Positions 17,478-25,674 are shown, counted from the first letter of the stretch. The stretch is DNA of 64,000 nucleotides from Chitinophagales bacterium (GCA_041392475.1 JAWKLZ010000001.1:2852001-2916000); one strand, 5' to 3'. The notes: generated by a model not told the origin, from the sequence alone. A program made the numbers and translations.

Positions 17478-18758
17478 ATGATTCGACGCATTTGGAATAT
17501 ATTTGCCTATGCCGCAACGCTTTTTGCAGCCATCGAAATACCGCTTTGGTTGGTACATGGTTTTCACAGTTTTGAAGCCATCCAAATCATTTCTTCCATT
17601 TTACCTTTCGTCTTTGCGATAGAAGTAGCATTGCAGTTGCAGAATCCGATAGACAAAAAAGCGTATCAAAAGGCAGATAAAAGAACCCGTTTGAGGCGGT
17701 ATATCCGAAAATGGTTATTGATTGATGTATTGTCCATCATTCCATTCGATTGGTTGTCAGACTTTTTTGCAGGAAGTTCGTGGGAAACCGTTTTCAAAAT
17801 ATTGGCATTGACCAGAGTTTTGCGGGTATTTCACTTTATACCCCTGATGCAGCAGTGGAGCTACCATCCCGACATTCCGCCCTATTTGTCCCGCATTGTG
17901 TTTTCCTTGTTTTGGCTCACCATTGCAGCCCATTGGATTGCCTGTGGCTGGATGGGAATGGGCATGACAAATCCCGATTTGCCACTTCTCGACAATTATG
18001 TTCGTGCTGCCTATTGGTGCATCACTACTCTGACGACCATTGGTTATGGCGACATTACCCCTCAAACGAATGGGCAGATGCTTTTCACTATTTTGGTGCA
18101 ACTCATTGGGGCAGGTATGTATGGTTACATCATTGGTAATTTGGCGAGTCTGTTGACGAATGTGGATGTGGCAAGAGCGCAATACGAAGAAAAGGTGGAG
18201 CAAATCAATGCTTTTATGCGTTACCGAAATTTTCCGAGTGACCTCAAAACTAGAGTAAACGATTACTATGATTATTTGTGGTTACAGCGACGAGGAACAG
18301 ATGAAGCAGAAATTTTGGAGGAATTGCCGCCCAGTCTTCGAGGACAAATTGCGCTACATTTGAATAAAGAATTGATTGAGAAAGTTCCCTTTTTCAAAGA
18401 TGCCAGCCCTGACTTGATTCGATATGTATCCATACACCTAAAACCCGCTTTTTTTCTGCCAGGCGACTATGTGGTGTGCGAAGGAGATATTGGAGAGGAA
18501 ATGTATTTTATCGGCAAAGGAACGGTCGAAGTCGTGTCGAAAGACGGGCAACAAGTGTATGCTACTCTGCAAAGCGGTCATTACTTTGGTGAAATTGCGC
18601 TGCTGCACAGTACGCCCCGAACAGCAAGTGTGCGGACGGTTGATTACTGCGATTTGTACTATTTGGACAAAGGAACTTTTGAAGACACCTTGAAGCGGTT
18701 TCCCAATTTTGCAGAACACATAGCCGAGATTGCAAAGAGAAGGAAGGAACGGCATTAA
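17478..18758 (+). CDS. Cyclic-nucleotide-gated potassium channel
   Basis: 426 residues. Six membrane segments are expected: S1 about 8-28, S2 about 34-54, S3 about 80-95, S4 with regularly spaced arginines (LALTRVLRVFHFIPLM), S5, then the pore helix and filter ITTLTTIGYGDITP (TIGYGD, K+ selective) and S6. The C-terminal cNMP-binding domain (about 300-410) has FGEIALLHSTPRTASV with the phosphate-binding arginine, so cAMP or cGMP binding is likely. It is the plus-strand neighbour of the minus-strand speD/speE pair; polyamines are known blockers of K+ channels, so a link is possible but unproven. Confidence 0.92.
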   Translation: MIRRIWNIFAYAATLFAAIEIPLWLVHGFHSFEAIQIISSILPFVFAIEVALQLQNPIDKKAYQKADKRTRLRRYIRKWLLIDVLSIIPFDWLSDFFAGSSWETVFKILALTRVLRVFHFIPLMQQWSYHPDIPPYLSRIVFSLFWLTIAAHWIACGWMGMGMTNPDLPLLDNYVRAAYWCITTLTTIGYGDITPQTNGQMLFTILVQLIGAGMYGYIIGNLASLLTNVDVARAQYEEKVEQINAFMRYRNFPSDLKTRVNDYYDYLWLQRRGTDEAEILEELPPSLRGQIALHLNKELIEKVPFFKDASPDLIRYVSIHLKPAFFLPGDYVVCEGDIGEEMYFIGKGTVEVVSKDGQQVYATLQSGHYFGEIALLHSTPRTASVRTVDYCDLYYLDKGTFEDTLKRFPNFAEHIAEIAKRRKERH

Positions 18759-18776
18759 GAATTGAAAATAAAAGGA

Positions 18777-19157
18777 TTACATCAGCAATTTTTTTCCTCG
18801 TTCTATCATTTGGATTTCCACTTTTTCGGCCTGCAATTCCTTGCTCAATAAGTCCACTCCTGCTTCAATGTCCAACTCACCACAAGTGAAAATATCCACT
18901 GCCGCATATGCAAATTCGGGCCAAGTGTGGATTGTGAGGTGACTTTCCATAATAATCACCACGCCCGAAACACCGAGAGGCGAAAAGTGGTGAAAAGTGC
19001 TTTCGACAATCGTTGCGCCCATCACTAAAGCAGCCGCTTCAAGGATGCGCTGAATGTCAGCAGGTTCGCTCAACAATTCGGTAGGGCAGCCGTAAAGTTC
19101 CAAAATGATATGTTTTCCAAGAGCCTTCAATGTTCTTTTTTCTGCCATTTTCTCCAA
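18777..19157 (-). CDS. speD: S-adenosylmethionine decarboxylase proenzyme
   Basis: 126 residues, the prokaryotic class 1B form (SpeH-like length). The self-cleavage site Glu71-Ser72 lies in MESHLTIHTWPE; the serine becomes the pyruvoyl cofactor, and His77 and Cys92 (IFTCG) are the expected processing and proton-donor residues. It supplies decarboxylated AdoMet, the aminopropyl donor for spermidine. The gene overlaps the 3' end of the spermidine synthase gene by 31 bases; a second ATG (19148) gives a 22-base overlap. Translational coupling with speE is likely. Confidence 0.95.
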   Translation of the reverse strand: MEKMAEKRTLKALGKHIILELYGCPTELLSEPADIQRILEAAALVMGATIVESTFHHFSPLGVSGVVIIMESHLTIHTWPEFAYAAVDIFTCGELDIEAGVDLLSKELQAEKVEIQMIERGKKLLM

Positions 19158-20677
19158 TCTTCTAAAAAATAGTGCATCAATACCGCATCGTCCATTCTAT
19201 TCACTGCTAGGTTGTGCGGATTCGCAATGTCTTTTTCAAAATAAAACATTTTTTGCACTTGCAAGCTATCCAAATATTTAGATGATATTTTCGCTTCAAA
19301 AACATCGGGCTGCAATTCGATGTCGCTCGCTATCACAAAACCCCAATCTCCAAACGAAGGCACATAAGCATGATAAGGATAAACATACTTGAAGCCACTG
19401 GCTTTCAGGGTTTCGTAAATGCACCAAAAGGCTTTGTGGGTGTGAAAAGGCCCTGTGGCTTGGGTCGCAAAAATGCCGTTTTCGCTCAACTTACTTTGTA
19501 TCAATTTGTAGAAAATGGTGCTGTACAGTCTTGATAGGGATTCATTGGAGGGATCGGGCAAGTCCGACAATATGACATCAAATTTTTCGTCTGTGAACTG
19601 CAAAAACTGCATGGCATCTTCTGTAATCGGTTCTACTTTGGCGTTGGAAATCGAACCTTGATTCAAAGTCCGAATGTAGTTATTTTCTTTTGCCAACTTA
19701 AAAACCTCGCCATCCAAATCCACAATTTTGACCGATTCCACTTCTTCAAACTTCAATACTTCTCGTGCCAACAAACCTTCTCCCCCTCCCAAAATCAAGA
19801 CCTTTTTCTTGTTGGGCGCAACATTCAAAGGCAACAAACCCAATGCCTCATGGTAGCGGTATTCATCCAAAGACGAAAACTGAATGATGTGGTTGATGTA
19901 CAATTGCAGATCTTCTTTATTTTTGGTCAAAACAAGGTGTTGATAAGCAGTTTGTTTGGAATAAATGAGTTGGCTGGTGTAAAAATCATCTTCCCAGTGC
20001 TTCAACAATTTACCTGCAAAAATACCCATCACAACAAACAAGACCACAACTGCAAAAGCCGCCAATTGAAGTCCCATTTTGCGTTTGACCGACAATTCTT
20101 GGGTGAAAAAACGGTAAATGAACAAACCCAACAACACATTCACCAAACCAAAAAGCAGTGACGTGCGAAAAATACCTACAAAGGGCAATAGCAAAAACGG
20201 AAACAAGAGGGTAGCCAACAATGCTCCAATATAATCCAAACTCAACACATAGGCTAAGTTGGACTTCAAAGGGTAATAGGTCTTCAAGATACGCACCAAT
20301 AGTGGCACCTCAAAACCCGTCAAAACGCCAATAACCGCCGTCAAACTCAACATAATGAACTGGTACTCAAAAGTCGAAACCTGTCCAAATACAAAATACA
20401 ACACAGGCACACTGACCCCACCTGCCAAACCCAACAGCACTTCAATTTTCACAAACCAATCCAATAGTTTGTCGTCCAAAAACTGCGATAAATAAGCTCC
20501 CAAACCCATTGCAGCCATATAGACTCCTATGGTCAGTGAAAACTGCGTAACACTATCACCCAAAAAATAGGAAGAAGTGGTGCTAATCAACAGTTCATAA
20601 ATCAATGAACACAAACCTGCAATGAAAACCGTTAAGAAAAATACGAGCCGTTCTTTTGAACTTGCTTCTTTTAGCAT
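19127..20677 (-). CDS. speE: Membrane-fused polyamine aminopropyltransferase (spermidine synthase)
   Basis: 516 residues. The N-terminal about 215 residues form about seven membrane helices (FLTVFIAGLCSLIYELL ... QLAAFAVVVLFVVMGIFAG); the C-terminal half is a spermidine-synthase domain with QFSSLDEYRYHEAL, the AdoMet-binding GGGEGLLAREVLKF and catalytic SDLPDPSNESLSRLYS. It would transfer aminopropyl from decarboxylated AdoMet to putrescine or a related amine at the membrane. Its partner speD follows with an overlap. No ornithine or arginine decarboxylase is in the window, so the amine substrate must come from elsewhere. Confidence 0.92.
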   Translation of the reverse strand: MLKEASSKERLVFFLTVFIAGLCSLIYELLISTTSSYFLGDSVTQFSLTIGVYMAAMGLGAYLSQFLDDKLLDWFVKIEVLLGLAGGVSVPVLYFVFGQVSTFEYQFIMLSLTAVIGVLTGFEVPLLVRILKTYYPLKSNLAYVLSLDYIGALLATLLFPFLLLPFVGIFRTSLLFGLVNVLLGLFIYRFFTQELSVKRKMGLQLAAFAVVVLFVVMGIFAGKLLKHWEDDFYTSQLIYSKQTAYQHLVLTKNKEDLQLYINHIIQFSSLDEYRYHEALGLLPLNVAPNKKKVLILGGGEGLLAREVLKFEEVESVKIVDLDGEVFKLAKENNYIRTLNQGSISNAKVEPITEDAMQFLQFTDEKFDVILSDLPDPSNESLSRLYSTIFYKLIQSKLSENGIFATQATGPFHTHKAFWCIYETLKASGFKYVYPYHAYVPSFGDWGFVIASDIELQPDVFEAKISSKYLDSLQVQKMFYFEKDIANPHNLAVNRMDDAVLMHYFLEDWRKWQKKEH

Positions 20678-20819
20678 AGAAAAACATTTTTTATTGAAGT
20701 ACCCTAAAAATCACTGCACAATGATACCCATTTTTTCTAAATTTGCTCAATACACTTCTCTAAAATCCAAAATATACCCAATTCATGCAATTTAATCCAT
20801 AAAAATCTCAACAAAATAC

Positions 20820-20827
20820 TATATTTG
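20820..20827 (+). promoter_or_regulatory. Candidate -7 box TATATTTG for the lipoprotein-ligase operon
   Basis: Matches TAnnTTTG, 41 bases before the ATG at 20868. No -33 box is obvious. Confidence 0.45.
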
Positions 20828-20867
20828 TAAGGCTTAAAAGCTATTTTACACACTTAAATTTTGGTAT

Positions 20868-21401
20868 ATGAAACAATCAATGAAAAGACCTACTTATCGG
20901 CTTTCCTTTCTTACAGCAATTGTTTTCTTTCTACTTTCCGCTTGCGGAGGAGGCACAGAAACGGTGACGGAAGAAGTCGTATTGCCAACGGAGGGTTTGA
21001 TAACGGTATTGCAGGAAGTCGAAAAAGACTTGTTCAAAATTGAAGACGAACAAACGATTCCCGATACTTCTCAAAGTCTTGTTATTGCGAAATACATGGA
21101 CGCAACAGTCGATACTTTTACCCTTGCAGAAGTGCGCTTGATGTCGCAACGACAAGTCGGAGGCAGACAAGGCGGCATTGCCACAGCCGCTTCTTATGGC
21201 TTGATGGGCTACTTCATGGGTCGCTCAATGGCGTACAGACCCAGACCTACTGCCTACACCGACCCAAAGGCACATCAACGTGTGACCCAACAAGCAGGAA
21301 ACAAAATACAGCAAACTGCGGCACGCACTACCCGAACCCGTCCATCTGGCGGCAAATCTGGATTTGGTGGTGGTCGCTCAACTCGTTCATCTGGTGGATA
21401 A
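20868..21401 (+). CDS. YgiB-like lipoprotein
   Basis: 177 residues. A lipoprotein signal (FLTAIVFFLLSAC, Cys26) is followed by a Gly/Thr patch, an acidic middle and the segment LMGYFMGRSMAYRPRPTAY. The tail is rich in Arg, Gly and Ser, ending SGFGGGRSTRSSGG. E. coli YgiB has the same architecture as I recall it: lipobox, a GYMMGRLMGG-like stretch and a Gly/Ser tail, and it is encoded just before YgiC. Here too the next gene is a YgiC-type ligase that overlaps it. Homology is proposed from architecture and order, not from strong sequence identity. The Gly-rich tail could be the ligase substrate (inference). Confidence 0.6.
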   Translation: MKQSMKRPTYRLSFLTAIVFFLLSACGGGTETVTEEVVLPTEGLITVLQEVEKDLFKIEDEQTIPDTSQSLVIAKYMDATVDTFTLAEVRLMSQRQVGGRQGGIATAASYGLMGYFMGRSMAYRPRPTAYTDPKAHQRVTQQAGNKIQQTAARTTRTRPSGGKSGFGGGRSTRSSGG

Positions 21402-22584
21402 TAGATTAATTGCAGTTCCCCCACTACCCCGTCACGAACTTCGCAAAGAAGGATTGGAGTGGTTTGTGGCAGACGAAAACGAAGGGTATTTGTGCGATGA
21501 TTTTGTGCAGATTACCCGTGCCGAACTCGACAATTTTCGTGCAGCTTCCGCTGAGCTTTTTGGTTTGGCAATGGAAGCCGCACAGCGAATTGTGGACCGA
21601 AAAGCATGGGAAGATGCGGGGATTCCCGAAAATGCGGTTTCCTTGATTGCTTATTCGCTTCAACACGAAAAAGACAACTACCTCGTAGGACGCTTTGATT
21701 TTGCAGGAGGCATAGACCGCACTCCTCTCAAAATGCTGGAAATCAATGCCGATACTTGTTCGCTGATGCCCGAAACGGCTTTCATTCAAGAGTTGTATTG
21801 GGAATTGGAAAGTAAGCAATTGAAGTACCGCCCCTTCAATTTGCTCCTTCACGGATTGACCCAAAAACTCAAGAAATTGTTGCAGCAAAATCCCGACAAG
21901 GCCGCCAATTTGCTTGTGACTACTTTTGGCTACGAAGAGGATGTTTTGAACATGCGGGTAATTGAAGAGGCGGCTCGTGCGGCGGGTTTTACACAGGTGA
22001 AACACAGCACATTGGAGGAGGTGATTTTTTCAGCAGAGGAGGGCATTTTTATGCAAGCCAAAACGGGTGAATATACTCGCTACGACTTTTGGTACAAGTT
22101 TACGCCGTGGGACATCATTGCGTATGACGAGCCTGAATTGTGGGATATTTTGGAGCAAATCATCCGCAACCGTTTGTGTGTGGTGATGAATCCTGCCTTT
22201 TCGATGTTGCTGCAATCGAAGGCCATCATGAAGTTTATGTACGACATTGCTCCAAGACATGCACATCTTTTGAAGACGACCTTCAAAGCAGACGATTTCT
22301 ACCACTACAAATATGTCCGCAAACCGATTTTTGGCAGAATGGGTGAAAATATCTCATTCTTCAATGGTGCCAAAAAAGCGGTCTATAAAACGAAAGGTGA
22401 TTTTGGCGACCAAGAAACAGTTTTCCAAGAACTTGCTGACTTCAATGAGGACATTGAAGAATATCGCTATCAACCCAGCATTTATTGGACAGGTGAGGCT
22501 TGTGCTTTGTGTTTTCGGCGACAGGATGATTTGATTATTGATGATGATGCGGAGTTTGTGGGGCATATTATTTCGACTGAGTAG
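21394..22584 (+). CDS. YgiC-like glutathionylspermidine synthase family ATP-grasp ligase
   Basis: About 396 residues. Family marks are LEINADTCSLMPETAFIQEL, TFGYEEDVLNMRVIEEAARA, PWDIIAYDEPELWDIL, NPAFSMLLQSKAIMKFMYDI, KPIFGRMGENI and YRYQPSIYWTGEACALCFRR, the ATP-grasp C-terminal domain of glutathionylspermidine synthase and its YgiC/YjfC relatives. These form an amide between an amine and a carboxylate using ATP. There is no ATG near the start: GTG at 21394 gives an N-terminus matching the family and overlaps the lipoprotein stop by 8 bases, while TTG at 21364 is possible. The amidase domain of true Gss is absent. With speD/speE divergently upstream, a polyamine or peptide ligase is likely. 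Confidence 0.82.
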   Translation: MDNRLIAVPPLPRHELRKEGLEWFVADENEGYLCDDFVQITRAELDNFRAASAELFGLAMEAAQRIVDRKAWEDAGIPENAVSLIAYSLQHEKDNYLVGRFDFAGGIDRTPLKMLEINADTCSLMPETAFIQELYWELESKQLKYRPFNLLLHGLTQKLKKLLQQNPDKAANLLVTTFGYEEDVLNMRVIEEAARAAGFTQVKHSTLEEVIFSAEEGIFMQAKTGEYTRYDFWYKFTPWDIIAYDEPELWDILEQIIRNRLCVVMNPAFSMLLQSKAIMKFMYDIAPRHAHLLKTTFKADDFYHYKYVRKPIFGRMGENISFFNGAKKAVYKTKGDFGDQETVFQELADFNEDIEEYRYQPSIYWTGEACALCFRRQDDLIIDDDAEFVGHIISTE

Positions 22585-22907
22585 GCGGTTTTTAAATAAA
22601 CATATTGTGTTTTGTTGCTATTGTTAGGTAATATCTCAATCGGTTTCGCAGCCATTCATCCATCTTTTTTCAGCTTGCTAACAGTTAGAGTCGTCACACC
22701 CGTCTGTAAGAGTCTTTCACTCTCTGGACATTTTGCTTTCACTTCACAAAATGAAACGATTAAGTACCTAATCAAAATTATTGGTACATTTCAAAAATCA
22801 CAAAATGTTTATTATTAATCCCTTGTGAAGATTTTAATATCCTTTTAAATCTGGTTAGGTACTTATTTAGGCTTAAAGAATGGACGAAAAATAATATTGA
22901 AAAATAA

Positions 22908-23273
22908 TACATTAAGAAGGAGTTAAATCGATTTTGTGATAAAGCACCGACCTTTCTTATTGCTTATGACCACCCAAATGCTGTGCGAACTTCCAATTCG
23001 GTTGATAGACCAATGAAGCGATTGAATAAAGTTTTTAGAAATATGCAGTACTTTCATGGGCATTTCCATCAAGCTAATCGTTTTGTAAGGGCATGGGCTT
23101 TAATTTACAATTTTGCACCCTACAACAAAAAAACTCGAAAAATAAGACAGCTTATCAGTCTTGCTCACAAAGTCAACCAATTTTATTGCCATGAGAACTG
23201 GTTGCAAAATTTGCTCGTCTCTGGTTCTTTAAACGGTGGAAATAATAGGATTAGGTCTATTCCACAGAATTAG
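22908..23273 (+). pseudogene. C-terminal remnant of a transposase-like protein
   Basis: Open without a start codon from 22908 (TAA at 22905) to a stop at 23273. The translation AYDHPNAVRTSNSVDR ... YFHGHFHQANRFVRAWALIY, then NFAPY ... ENWLQNLLVSGSLNG, resembles the C-terminal third of a dispersed transposase-like family I recall from planctomycetes and other bacteria (motifs YDHP..RTSN.VDR, RAWAL..NF.P, H.NWLQNLL.S.SL.G). The N-terminal two thirds are gone. The exact IS family was not identified. Confidence 0.6.
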
Positions 23274-23299
23274 TTAGAATCAGAAAAAGAAACCTGAGC

Positions 23300-23500
23300 A
23301 TAATCGAGTAGACGGGTGACGGGTGAATAACCGCCACTGCGCCTCTCACACCACCGTACGTACGGGTCTCGTATACGGTGCGGCCTAATCCGATGGTAGT
23401 AGTCCAATAGACTTTCATATCCACTGCTTTCCAGACGTTTGAGAGTGATAGTCGTTCCAAGTATCGGACTTTGGGCAATACGCCATCCCTCCATTATAGA
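23300..23500 (-). mobile_element. 3' relic of a group II intron (RT tail plus domain V/VI)
   Basis: On the minus strand the frame begins WRIAQSPILGTTITLKRLES and runs to LLDYYHRI, which matches the C-terminal end of group II intron reverse transcriptases. It is followed by a domain V-like hairpin: CACCGTA (23374-23380) pairs with TACGGTG (23352-23358), with the inner TAC/GTA and CG bulge typical of domain V, then GTGTGAGAGG. A domain VI-like region ends near CTACTCGAT (about 23303). The reverse transcriptase body and the 5' part of the ribozyme are missing, so it cannot move. Confidence 0.65.
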
Positions 23501-23561
23501 ATCAACACCTGTGTTTTAAATCGTTGGCAAAACTAATCTAAAACTTTTGAGCCATTTTAAT

Positions 23562-23569
23562 TAATTTTG
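23562..23569 (+). promoter_or_regulatory. Candidate -7 box TAATTTTG for gltX
   Basis: Matches TAnnTTTG, 27 bases before the ATG of gltX. Confidence 0.4.
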
Positions 23570-23595
23570 CGCTTCAAAATGATAAAGAACACAAA

Positions 23596-25134
23596 ATGAG
23601 TCAAAAAGTTAGAACACGGTATGCGCCGAGTCCTACGGGATTTCAACACATTGGAGGCATACGCACAGCCCTTTATTGCTATCTTTTTACCCGCAAAATG
23701 GGCGGTAGTTTTATTTTGCGGATTGAAGACACCGACCAAACGAGGTATGTTCCTGGTGCAGAGGAATACATTGTGGAATCTTTGAAATGGTGTGGCATTG
23801 AATGTGATGAAGCTACACACGTTGGCGGAGAATATGGCCCTTACAGACAATCTGAGCGAAAGGAAATGTATGGTGTATATGCACAGCAAATGCTCGAAAG
23901 TGGTCATGCTTATTATGCCTTTGATACTCCTGAAGAATTGACCGCCAAACGTTTGGAATATGAAGCACAAAAGCAAGTATTCAAGTATGATCCTACTACT
24001 CGAATGGGTATGCGAAATTCTATTGCTTTGGGAAAGGCAGAAACAGAAGCTCTATTGGCAGTCAATACACCTTGCGTCATTCGCTTGAAAATTCCTGCTG
24101 ACGAAGAGGTAGTTGTCCATGATTTGGTGCGTGGTGTGGTAAGGGTAAACAGCAATGAGGTTGACGACAAAATCCTATTGAAAGGAGATGGAATGCCAAC
24201 TTATCACTTGGCTAATGTAGTAGATGACCATTTGATGGAAATCACACACGTTATTCGTGGTGAGGAATGGCTGCCCTCTACCCCCCTCCATGTATTGTTG
24301 TACCGTGCTTTGGGGTGGGAAGATACCATGCCACAATTCGCTCACCTTCCGTTGATTTTGAAGCCAACAGGCAAAGGAAAACTAAGCAAACGAGATGGTG
24401 ACAAAATGGGTTTTCCTGTTTTTCCTTTGGCTTGGCAACATCCTACCGAGGATGAATCTTCAACGGGCTATCGTGAAATTGGGTTTTTCCCCGAAGCTTT
24501 TGTCAATTTATTGGCGTTTTTGGGATGGAATCCTGGAACAACCCAAGAGATTTTTTCGATGGACGAGCTTATTGAAGCTTTTAGCATTGACCGCATTGGC
24601 AAATCAGGTGCTCGTTTTGACTGGGACAAAGCACAGTGGTTCAACCAACAATACATCAAAGCTGCGTCTGGCGAACAATTGGCAGAAGCAGCATTGCAGT
24701 TTGCTCCCAATGCTTATAAAAATGTGGACAAAACATTTTTAGCGGCGGCTTGTGAAATGATGAAGGAGAGAATGACTTTTACCACCGATATATGGGAAAC
24801 TGGTTATTTCTTCTTTGAATCACCCAAGGAATACGATGCAAAAGTGGTTCGCACCAAATGGAAAGCTGAGAGGATTCCCTTGTTTCACCAACTCAAAGAC
24901 CAATTTGCTGCTTTAAATGATTTTTCTACTGCAAATATAGAAGCAACAGTCAAAGCGTTTATGGCAGAACATGGACTGGGTTTTGGAGATGTTTTGCAGG
25001 TATTTCGGGTGATGTTGGCTGGCACAAAATCTGGTCCTCCAATTTTTGAGATGGCAGAACTACTTGGCAAGACAGAAGTCGTGAGGAGGATGGAAGAAAG
25101 TGCGAAGATATTTGGTGAGATGACGGCGGCTTAG
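23596..25134 (+). CDS. gltX: Glutamate-tRNA ligase
   Basis: 512 residues, usual length. The class I signature is YAPSPTGFQHIGGIRTALYC (HIGH variant HIGG) and the KMSKS-type loop is GKLSKRDGDKMG. The tRNA-editing-free Rossmann domain includes RIEDTDQTRYVPGAEEYI and the binding segment MEITHVIRGEEWLPSTPLH. The C-terminal anticodon-binding domain ends at GEMTAA. It charges tRNA-Glu with glutamate. Upstream is the 1-kb insertion scar; 8 bases downstream it converges on a toxin-antitoxin pair. Confidence 0.97.
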   Translation: MSQKVRTRYAPSPTGFQHIGGIRTALYCYLFTRKMGGSFILRIEDTDQTRYVPGAEEYIVESLKWCGIECDEATHVGGEYGPYRQSERKEMYGVYAQQMLESGHAYYAFDTPEELTAKRLEYEAQKQVFKYDPTTRMGMRNSIALGKAETEALLAVNTPCVIRLKIPADEEVVVHDLVRGVVRVNSNEVDDKILLKGDGMPTYHLANVVDDHLMEITHVIRGEEWLPSTPLHVLLYRALGWEDTMPQFAHLPLILKPTGKGKLSKRDGDKMGFPVFPLAWQHPTEDESSTGYREIGFFPEAFVNLLAFLGWNPGTTQEIFSMDELIEAFSIDRIGKSGARFDWDKAQWFNQQYIKAASGEQLAEAALQFAPNAYKNVDKTFLAAACEMMKERMTFTTDIWETGYFFFESPKEYDAKVVRTKWKAERIPLFHQLKDQFAALNDFSTANIEATVKAFMAEHGLGFGDVLQVFRVMLAGTKSGPPIFEMAELLGKTEVVRRMEESAKIFGEMTAA

Positions 25135-25142
25135 TAAAACTA

Positions 25143-25442
25143 TTAGGCTCTTGATTTCCAATCTTTAGGATTTCGTTTGGTATGAAATACTGCTAAAACA
25201 AATACTTCTAAATCAGAGGGGGAAAAGATTATTGTATAAGGAAATTTAGTAAAAACAGCTTGTCTATAGCCATTTTCAACTTCTCCAAATTGAAAAGGAT
25301 TTTCAACAATTTTACTTCTAAGTTTACGATATTCTGTAAAAAATTGAGCAGCTAATCTTTTACCTCCTTTTTGATTGTACCATGCAATTGCTTCATCTAA
25401 GTCGACAAACGCTTTCCTGTGTAACTTATATTTGAAGTCCAT
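25143..25442 (-). CDS. ParE/RelE family toxin
   Basis: 99 residues. The RelE/ParE fold is seen from MDFKYKLHRKAFVDLDEAIAWY (N-terminal strand and paired helices), through ENPFQFGEVENGYRQAVF, to the central strands PYTIIFSPSDLEVFVLAVFHTKRNP. The pattern is closer to ParE (gyrase poison) than to ribosome-dependent RelE, but the target cannot be decided. Its start overlaps the antitoxin gene by 17 bases, the usual antitoxin-first order. Confidence 0.85.
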   Translation of the reverse strand: MDFKYKLHRKAFVDLDEAIAWYNQKGGKRLAAQFFTEYRKLRSKIVENPFQFGEVENGYRQAVFTKFPYTIIFSPSDLEVFVLAVFHTKRNPKDWKSRA

Positions 25443-25674
25443 ATTTCGCTATTAGTTTTTCCTCACCTTCGTTGCCTTCAATAAAAGCAGATAGATTTTT
25501 TGTAATATCTTCCATCCTGATGGCAATTTCTAACTTTTGAGATTCACTTAATGCAAAATTTGAATCCTCTCCTTTTTCTATTTCCTTCAATGCCTCTATA
25601 ATAAATTGAGCAAAATCCAATAATTCAGATTTCCTCAGTTTTGAAGCCTCTAATTTTAATATTTCTAAAGTCAT
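25426..25674 (-). CDS. Antitoxin of the ParE-type module
   Basis: 82 residues, mostly helical and acidic (MTLEILKLEASKLRKSELLD, then FAQFIIEALKEIEKGED), ending in a short segment EEKLIAKYGLQI that could bind the toxin. It has the size, position and overlap (17 bases) of antitoxins of the addiction-module type that lack a classical DNA-binding domain. Called from context; sequence family not certain. Confidence 0.75.
   Translation of the reverse strand: MTLEILKLEASKLRKSELLDFAQFIIEALKEIEKGEDSNFALSESQKLEIAIRMEDITKNLSAFIEGNEGEEKLIAKYGLQI

Larger units (their letters stand above)
22585..23595. other. Insertion scar with relics of two mobile elements
   Basis: About 1 kb without an intact gene between the YgiC-like gene and gltX. 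It contains a transposase relic on the plus strand (22908-23273), the 3' end of a group II intron on the minus strand (about 23300-23500), and an 11-bp inverted repeat TAAGTACCTAA / TTAGGTACTTA (22761-22771, 22855-22865). The rest shows no convincing coding. Confidence 0.65.

Noticed and set aside
22612..22818. 68-codon frame after the YgiC-like gene
   Set aside because: No similarity pattern and it lies in the insertion scar; likely chance.
23257..23494. Two overlapping minus-strand frames of 73-74 codons that look like small hypothetical genes
   Set aside because: Both are explained by the group II intron tail and its domain V/VI RNA; reading through the ribozyme is not real coding.
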